Of a DNA stretch of 64,000 nt, positions 59,364 through 64,000 are shown piece by piece. The translations under genes were made by a program, and so were the position numbers. The stretch spans positions 2,294,001 through 2,358,000 of the forward strand of contig NZ_CP089466.1 of the NCBI RefSeq assembly GCF_021233415.1, in the 5' to 3' direction. Each line of letters starts with the position of its first letter. Within the stretch, counting starts at the first letter, position 1. Under the pieces are notes generated by a model. That model did not search any database. It was given only the letters and a program-made list of their open reading frames with translations, and was not told the DNA's origin. Origin of the DNA: Halobacterium litoreum. Its GTDB lineage: Archaea > Halobacteriota > Halobacteria > Halobacteriales > Halobacteriaceae.

Positions 59364-59722
59364 CGCGCCGCGAGCCACCCGCCGATAGCGCCGGCGATGG
59401 CGGAGTCGACGGCGAGCAAGAGGAAGACGACGACGGAGAACGCGGCGACGCCGAGGCCGAGCAGGCCGGCGGGCACGAGGCCGGTCGCGGACACCACGAG
59501 GCTCGCGAGCACGAGGAACGACGCGACGACGAGGCCGCCGAGCGCGCCCGCGAGCAGGCCGTTGACCGCGCCGCCCCAGACGCCCTCCTTCGCCAGCCAG
59601 CCGGCGGTGAAGCCGCCGAGCAGGCCGGCGGCCGCGTGACCGACGCCCGGAATCGCGAACGCGAACACGCCGAGCACGAACTGGACCGCGAACCCCGCGA
59701 ACACCGCGCGCCACTTGACCAT
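59360..59722 (-). CDS. DUF5518 membrane protein
   Basis: A 120-residue membrane protein with about four helices (FAGFAVQFVLGVFAFAI; GHAAAGLLGGFTAGWLA; GALGGLVVASFLVLASLVV; FSVVVFLLLAVDSAIAGAIGGWLA). The Gly-rich pattern GxxxGGFTAGWLAxxGVWxGAVNGLLAGALGG matches the haloarchaeal DUF5518 family. Function unknown. It lies divergent from the Nog1-like gene, 81 bases away. Confidence 0.8.
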   Translation of the reverse strand: MVKWRAVFAGFAVQFVLGVFAFAIPGVGHAAAGLLGGFTAGWLAKEGVWGGAVNGLLAGALGGLVVASFLVLASLVVSATGLVPAGLLGLGVAAFSVVVFLLLAVDSAIAGAIGGWLAAR

Positions 59723-59803
59723 ACGCGAGGGGACGGCACGCGGGCGTAAAAGCCTCGCGCGCCGATACGTGGCCTTTTACGTGTCGCGCGTCTACCGACG
59801 GCC

Positions 59804-60790
59804 ATGATTTTCGAGAACCTACCGACGACCCCCACGTCGGAGGAACTCCTCGACAAGGCGTTCTCCCGGGCGGCACGCGCGGGGCGCGCCAAGCAGGGCC
59901 GGGAGGCACAGGAGTCGATGCTCCAGACCTCCTCGAACATCCTCGGGGACAACCTCCACAACGTCGTGACGGAGTGGCCGGACTTCGACCACGTCGACGA
60001 GTTCTACTACGAACTCGCGGACGCCATCCTGCGAGACGAGTTCGCCGACGACGAGGGCGTGGACAGACTCCGCAAGCACCTCTCGGAACTCTCGTGGGCG
60101 TCGAAGAAGACCCACGACCTCGGCCGCGAGTACATCGGGAAACTCCCGCACGACGCGGACGCCGCCCGGAAGATTCGCAAGCAGGGGTTCGCGCGGATGG
60201 GCTCCGTGATGAACCAGGTCGAGGACGACCTCGACGCCGTCGGGCGGGCGCGTGACGCGCTGAAGGTGCTACCGGACATCCGGCCGGACGAACCGACCGT
60301 GGTCGTCGCGGGCTACCCGAACGTCGGGAAGTCGTCGTTCGTGAACACCGTGACGAACGCCAAAATCGAGACCGCGGAGTACCCGTTCACGACGAAGGGC
60401 GTGCGCGTCGGCCACTTCGAGAACGACCGCGTGCGCTGGCAACTCGTGGACACGCCGGGTCTGCTCGACCGACCGGCCGACGAGCGCAACGAAATCGAGG
60501 ACCAGGCGGTCTCCGCGCTCGCCCACGCCGGCGACGTCATCTTGTTCTTCCTCGACCCGAGCGGGACGTGTGGCTACCCCCTCGACGACCAGCGCGCGCT
60601 CCGCGCGGAGGTCGCCGACCGCTTCGGCGACACGCCGCTGGTCACGGTCTGCAACAAGACCGACCTCTCCGAGGACGTGGAGGCCGACTGCTACATGAGT
60701 ATCGAGGAAGGCGAGGGCGTCGAGGACGCGCTCGACGCGGCGGTCGAAGCGGCGGGGTACGAGCCCGAACTGCCCTTCGAGGACTCCTAG
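59804..60790 (+). CDS. Nog1-family GTPase
   Basis: A 328-residue GTPase of the archaeal Nog1/Obg-like family, involved in large-ribosome-subunit biogenesis in eukaryotes. A long N-terminal helical region (residues 1-160: MIFENLPTTPTSEELLDKAFSRA...KLPHDADAARKIRKQGFARM) precedes P-loop GYPNVGKSS (170-178), TKGVRVGHFENDRVRWQLVDTPGLL (G2/G3), and CNKTDLS (G4). It is preceded by a promoter-like CTTTTACGTG (about 59772). Single gene. Confidence 0.93.
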   Translation: MIFENLPTTPTSEELLDKAFSRAARAGRAKQGREAQESMLQTSSNILGDNLHNVVTEWPDFDHVDEFYYELADAILRDEFADDEGVDRLRKHLSELSWASKKTHDLGREYIGKLPHDADAARKIRKQGFARMGSVMNQVEDDLDAVGRARDALKVLPDIRPDEPTVVVAGYPNVGKSSFVNTVTNAKIETAEYPFTTKGVRVGHFENDRVRWQLVDTPGLLDRPADERNEIEDQAVSALAHAGDVILFFLDPSGTCGYPLDDQRALRAEVADRFGDTPLVTVCNKTDLSEDVEADCYMSIEEGEGVEDALDAAVEAAGYEPELPFEDS

Positions 60791-60825
60791 GCGACGTCGA
60801 GGTCGTCGGTCCGACCGTTCTCGCG

Positions 60826-62121
60826 TCAGTCCACGCGCTCGACTTCGACGTACCTGACTTCGACAGCGAGGTCGCGGCCGGCGCGCTCGTCGATGCGGTC
60901 GTTCAACTGTTCTGGGAGGTCGGGGTAGTCGGCGTCGGGCGGCACGCCGAGTGTGACGACGACGGTCTGTGGCTGGCGGACGATGAGGCCGCGCTCGTAC
61001 TCGAAGCGCGTGTCCAGTAGCGTGACGCCCGGATACCCGTCCTCGGCCACGACGTCGTCGACGGCGTCGTTGATGGCCTGCTCGGTGGACGCCGACTCGA
61101 AGGACGCGAACGTGACGCCGCCGAGGAACGCCGACAGCACCGCGATGGCGATTGCGAGCACGGCGACGCGCTTCACGAGCGAGGACCGCGCTTCGCCGAC
61201 GCGGAAGAACCGCTCGGGCCGATAGCCCGAGTACCACAGCACGACGAGCGCCGCGAGGTTGATGGAGAGAACGTTCACCGCGACGAGAATCGAGGACCCG
61301 ACGGCGAGCGTCGGGATGTTCCACGCGACGCCGATGCCGACGGCGGCTGCCGGCGGGATGAGCGCCACGGCGATGGCGACGCCGACGAGCGCCGCGGAGA
61401 CGCCGGTCATCAGGCTGAACGCGCCCGCGACGCCGGCGCCGAGCGCGACGACGAGCGAGAGGAAGTCCGGGCGCAGGCGCTCTCTGACCTCGGTGAGCGA
61501 GAGCACGTCGAGGCCGGGCGGCACGACGTTCGTCTCCTTCACGAACAGCGCGAACGCCGTCGACCCGAGTATCGCGAGCGCGACGCCGACCAACTGGAGG
61601 CGGACGCCCCGCCGGAACAGGTCCTCGTCGTTGACGACGGTGCCGACGCTCGCGGACATCGCCGGGCCGAGCAGGGGCGCGATGACCATCGACCCGACGA
61701 CAGTCGCCGGCGAGTTCAACAGCAGGCCGGCGGTCGCGATGACGGTGCTGACGACGGTCATCACGACGTACGTCTGCCGGGACGGCGCGAGGTCCTCGGC
61801 GCGCGCCACCAGTTCCTCGCGGGCGATGCGGTCGCCGTTCTCCGCGTCCACCTCGTAGCGCGCCTCCAGTTCCTCGAACCGCCGGGAGACGACCGTCTCG
61901 GCGTCCACGACGACCGTGTACGCGTCCTCGGAGAGTCCCACGCTCCGGAGCGATTCGAGGACTTCTTCGACGGCCTCCGTCGGGAGCGGGAAGTGGACGA
62001 CCGCGGTGTACTCGCGGCCGCTCGTCTCGTCGGTCACGACGTAGTCGATGCCCTCGTCGTCGAGGACGCCGAGGACGGCGTCGCGTTTCCCCGCGGGCAC
62101 CGTCACCTGTACGAGTCGCAC
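60826..62121 (-). CDS. DUF389 (TIGR00341) membrane protein
   Basis: A 431-residue membrane protein with a cytoplasmic N-terminal domain (about 110 residues, MRLVQVTVPAGKRDAVLGVLDDEGIDYVVTDETSG) and about eight transmembrane helices with the DUF389 motifs GLLLNSPATVVGSMVIAPLLGPAM and AIAVALIPPAAAVGIGVAW. The C-terminal domain is extracellular or periplasmic-like. Members have been proposed as transporters; no substrate is known. Confidence 0.88.
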   Translation of the reverse strand: MRLVQVTVPAGKRDAVLGVLDDEGIDYVVTDETSGREYTAVVHFPLPTEAVEEVLESLRSVGLSEDAYTVVVDAETVVSRRFEELEARYEVDAENGDRIAREELVARAEDLAPSRQTYVVMTVVSTVIATAGLLLNSPATVVGSMVIAPLLGPAMSASVGTVVNDEDLFRRGVRLQLVGVALAILGSTAFALFVKETNVVPPGLDVLSLTEVRERLRPDFLSLVVALGAGVAGAFSLMTGVSAALVGVAIAVALIPPAAAVGIGVAWNIPTLAVGSSILVAVNVLSINLAALVVLWYSGYRPERFFRVGEARSSLVKRVAVLAIAIAVLSAFLGGVTFASFESASTEQAINDAVDDVVAEDGYPGVTLLDTRFEYERGLIVRQPQTVVVTLGVPPDADYPDLPEQLNDRIDERAGRDLAVEVRYVEVERVD

Positions 62122-62188
62122 GCCTCCCGATTGAGGGGGGGCGAAGAAAAGCGTTCAGGGGCGAGTGCCGTCTCTCGGGTCGGCAGCG

Positions 62189-62938
62189 TTACGCGGCGGT
62201 CGCGTTGTACGTCACGCGCACGTCGGCGGTGACGGTGACGGGACCGGACTGGATGGACGTACCGGCGTCGCCGCCCGCGCTCGCGTACGCCGCTTCGACG
62301 CGGTAGCCGCGGTAGTTCGTGTCCGCGGAGACGATGGTGTGGACGCCCGTGACGGAGACGCTGCCGGCGGCGGCGAGCGTGTCGGCGCGGTTGCGCGCGT
62401 TCTCCATCGCCTTCGTCAGCGCCTCGTTGTGGAGTTCTTCGCGTTTCTCCTCGGAGAGCGTGAAGGAGACGCCGTTGACCGTGTCGGCGCCGTTCTCGAC
62501 GGCGAGGTCGATGACTTCGCCGGCGGCCTCGGTGTCAGCGAGCGTGATTTCGAACGCGTGGACGCCGCGGTAGCCGCGGGTCTCGGTGCCTTCGGGCGTG
62601 CGCTCGCGTTCCTCGCGGATGTCGTAGTGCGCGGTGCGGATGTCCTCGGACGCGATGCCGTAGTCTTCGAGCGCGCTGCGGAGCGATTCGGCGCCGGACG
62701 CGAGTTCCTCGCGGACCGCCGTCGAGTCGTCGCCGGTCGCGGTGACGGCGACGCGCACGATGGCCTGGTCGGGCGTGGCCTCGACCTGGCCGTTCGCGGA
62801 GACGGTAATCGACTTGCCGGACTGGTCGGGCTGGCTGGCCGCGGCGGAGCCGCTGCCGAGCGCGAGCGCGCCGGCGACGCCGGCGCTCACGAGCAGGGCC
62901 GAACCGAGGACGGCCATCAGGAGTGTCTTCCGTTGCAT
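62189..62938 (-). CDS. Exported SIMPL-domain (DUF541) protein
   Basis: A 249-residue protein with a Sec signal (MQRKTLLMAVLGSALLVSAGVAGALALGSGSAAA) and a SIMPL domain: ITVSANGQVEATPDQAIVRVAVTATGDDSTAVREELASGAESLRSALEDYGIASEDIRTAHYDIREERERTPEGTETRGYRGVHAFEITLADTEAAGEVIDLAVENGADTVNGVSFTLSEEKREELHNEALTKAMENARNRADTLAAAGSVSVTGVHTIV. The GV.S and AM.NAR motifs are typical. Extracellular, function unknown. It lies 67 bases from the DUF389 gene on the same strand. Confidence 0.88.
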   Translation of the reverse strand: MQRKTLLMAVLGSALLVSAGVAGALALGSGSAAASQPDQSGKSITVSANGQVEATPDQAIVRVAVTATGDDSTAVREELASGAESLRSALEDYGIASEDIRTAHYDIREERERTPEGTETRGYRGVHAFEITLADTEAAGEVIDLAVENGADTVNGVSFTLSEEKREELHNEALTKAMENARNRADTLAAAGSVSVTGVHTIVSADTNYRGYRVEAAYASAGGDAGTSIQSGPVTVTADVRVTYNATAA

Positions 62939-63050
62939 ACGAGACTGTCTACGACACAACACCTCTTGAAGGTCTCTGGGACTGAAAGGGTCGTTTGAGC
63001 GTTCGAGCCGGTGACGCGGGACTTAACCCCGTTCGCGGGCAACAGCGAGT

Positions 63051-63671
63051 ATGTTCGAGAACCGCCCCGACCGGAGCGACGAGGTCGTGCTCGTCGGCCG
63101 GTCGAACGTCGGGAAGTCCACGCTGATGCGCGAGATTACGGGCCACAAGGTCCCCACGGGACAGAAACCCGGCGTCACGCGCGAACCCAACCACTTCGAC
63201 TGGGCGAGCGAGGACTTCATGGTCACCGACCTGCCGGGCTTCGGCTACATGCAGGGCGTCGAGGAGGGCCACGAGGAGGCCATCAAGACGGAGGTCGTGC
63301 AGTACGTCGAGGAGTACGCCGAGAACGTCATGGTCGGCGTGCTCGTCCTCGACGGGAAGGCCGCCGTCGACATCATCGACCGCCACAGCGGCGACGACGA
63401 GATTCCCCACGTCGTGGAACTCTACTACCTCCTCGAGGAACTCGGCATCCAGCCGGTCGTCGCCGTGAACAAGATGGACAAAGTCCCGGACCGCGACGAG
63501 CGCTTGAACGACATCGCGGACCGCCTCGGCCTCTACCCGCCGTGGAAGCAGTGGCGGGACGTCATCGCGCCCATCACCGCGAAGAAGGGGAAGATCGGTC
63601 CCTTCGAGGACGCGATGAAGAGCCACCTCGAAGCCGCGAAGCGCGACGACCTGAAGAAGTTCTTCGCGTGA
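63051..63671 (+). CDS. engB: EngB (YihA) GTPase
   Basis: A 206-residue GTPase with P-loop [10 protein letters not shown] (15-24), TDLPGFGYM (G3), NKMDKVP (G4) and the C-terminal ITAKKGKIG (G5 region). Bacterial EngB is essential for ribosome assembly and cell division. The start is directly followed by the P-loop, so the N-terminal helix is short. A promoter-like ACTTAACCC (63021-63029) lies about 27 bases upstream of the ATG. Confidence 0.93.
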   Translation: MFENRPDRSDEVVLVGRSNVGKSTLMREITGHKVPTGQKPGVTREPNHFDWASEDFMVTDLPGFGYMQGVEEGHEEAIKTEVVQYVEEYAENVMVGVLVLDGKAAVDIIDRHSGDDEIPHVVELYYLLEELGIQPVVAVNKMDKVPDRDERLNDIADRLGLYPPWKQWRDVIAPITAKKGKIGPFEDAMKSHLEAAKRDDLKKFFA

Positions 63672-63732
63672 CCGGCAGCATTCTGGTCCGCGAACCCAGC
63701 GCTTACGGAGCCCCGACGAGCGTCTAGGGACG

Positions 63733-64000
63733 ATGAGTCGCCTCGACGAGACGACGCGACGCGGCCTGCTCGGTCTCGCGGGCGCCCTCGCCATCACCGG
63801 GGGTGCCGGCTACGGGATGTCGAAACTCTCGACTGGCGGCGACGGCGCGTCGTCCGCGCCCCTCCACCACACCACGGAGACGACGAGTCTCGGCCTCGAC
63901 CTCGACGGTCACCCGGTGATGGGGTCGATGGACGCGCCCGTGGACGTCTACTACTACACTGACTACCAGTGCCCGTTCTGCGGGCGCTTCGAGCAGAACG
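63733..64000 (+). CDS. DsbA-like thioredoxin-domain exported protein (3' end outside window)
   Basis: The first 89 codons of an exported protein. TRRGLLGLAGALAITGGAGYGMS looks like a Tat signal. After a short Thr-rich linker the DsbA/DSBA-type thioredoxin domain begins: DAPVDVYYYTDYQCPFCGRFEQN, with the CPFC redox pair. It would act outside the cell in disulfide formation or isomerisation. The rest is past the window edge, so length is unknown. Confidence 0.85.
   Translation, partial: MSRLDETTRRGLLGLAGALAITGGAGYGMSKLSTGGDGASSAPLHHTTETTSLGLDLDGHPVMGSMDAPVDVYYYTDYQCPFCGRFEQN

Noticed and set aside
1-64000. CRISPR array, insertion sequences or transposase genes
   Set aside because: No regularly spaced direct repeats with unique spacers and no transposase motifs or terminal inverted repeats seen.

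Overview
The window is chromosomal DNA of an extremely halophilic archaeon (class Halobacteria). The signs are very high G+C, acidic proteins, archaeal information-processing genes (EF-2, EF-1alpha, ABCE1, Sec61beta, 20S proteasome subunits), haloarchaeal hallmark families (DUF5611, DUF5518, SepF, archaemetzincin, CPxCG mini zinc fingers, Tat lipoproteins, a PGF-type C-terminal anchor), and TATA boxes about 27 bases before many start codons, which implies leaderless mRNAs. I cannot name the species; a Halobacterium-like genus is compatible. About 80 protein genes and one tRNA are packed on both strands. I see no rRNA, CRISPR array, intact insertion sequence or replication origin. Layout. 1-5.1 kb: translation and amino-acid block: EF-2 (cut by the window edge), an ACT-domain protein and homoserine dehydrogenase, EF-1alpha, S10 and tRNA-Ala(CGC), followed by a scar of tRNA fragments and hairpins. 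5.4-25.3 kb: housekeeping and hypothetical genes: metzincin lipoprotein, RNase R, PUA protein, SepF, YgfZ-like protein, geranylgeranyl-reductase-like flavoprotein, LUD protein, UvrA, YbaK-like deacylase, SDR, UspA, AIM24, ROK kinase, LVIVD surface protein, NifU domain, FAU-1. 25.4-36.3 kb: PrsW protease, riboflavin synthase, a truncated deaminase, a degenerate M24 protein with an SF1 helicase, two mini zinc fingers, two M32 carboxypeptidases flanking an acetyltransferase, and an M20 peptidase. 36.4-46.4 kb: a beta-then-alpha proteasome operon, PINA-type ATPase, soluble chemotaxis transducer, DUF4397 lipoprotein, EMC6-like protein with ABCE1, and a secreted protein. 46.4-64 kb: HflX, archaemetzincin, HAD hydrolase, F420:NADP reductase, thiamine genes thiDN and thi4, SLC13 transporter, thioredoxin, Sec61beta, pdxT, BFN, hisE, Nog1-like GTPase, DUF389, SIMPL, EngB and the start of a DsbA-like protein. 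The most interesting signals are regulatory or structural rather than new enzymes: a leaderless 35-codon leader ORF with clustered threonine codons and two mutually exclusive hairpins in front of the homoserine dehydrogenase operon (an attenuator-like layout); a leaderless 6-codon ORF plus hairpin in front of hflX; three GTTAA repeats exactly 10 bp apart upstream of a secreted-protein promoter; a nested two-stem element after hisE; an intergenic element at 33.5 kb with a 12-bp stem; a 51-nt palindrome at 48.7 kb; and a probably specialised proteasome beta-alpha pair.
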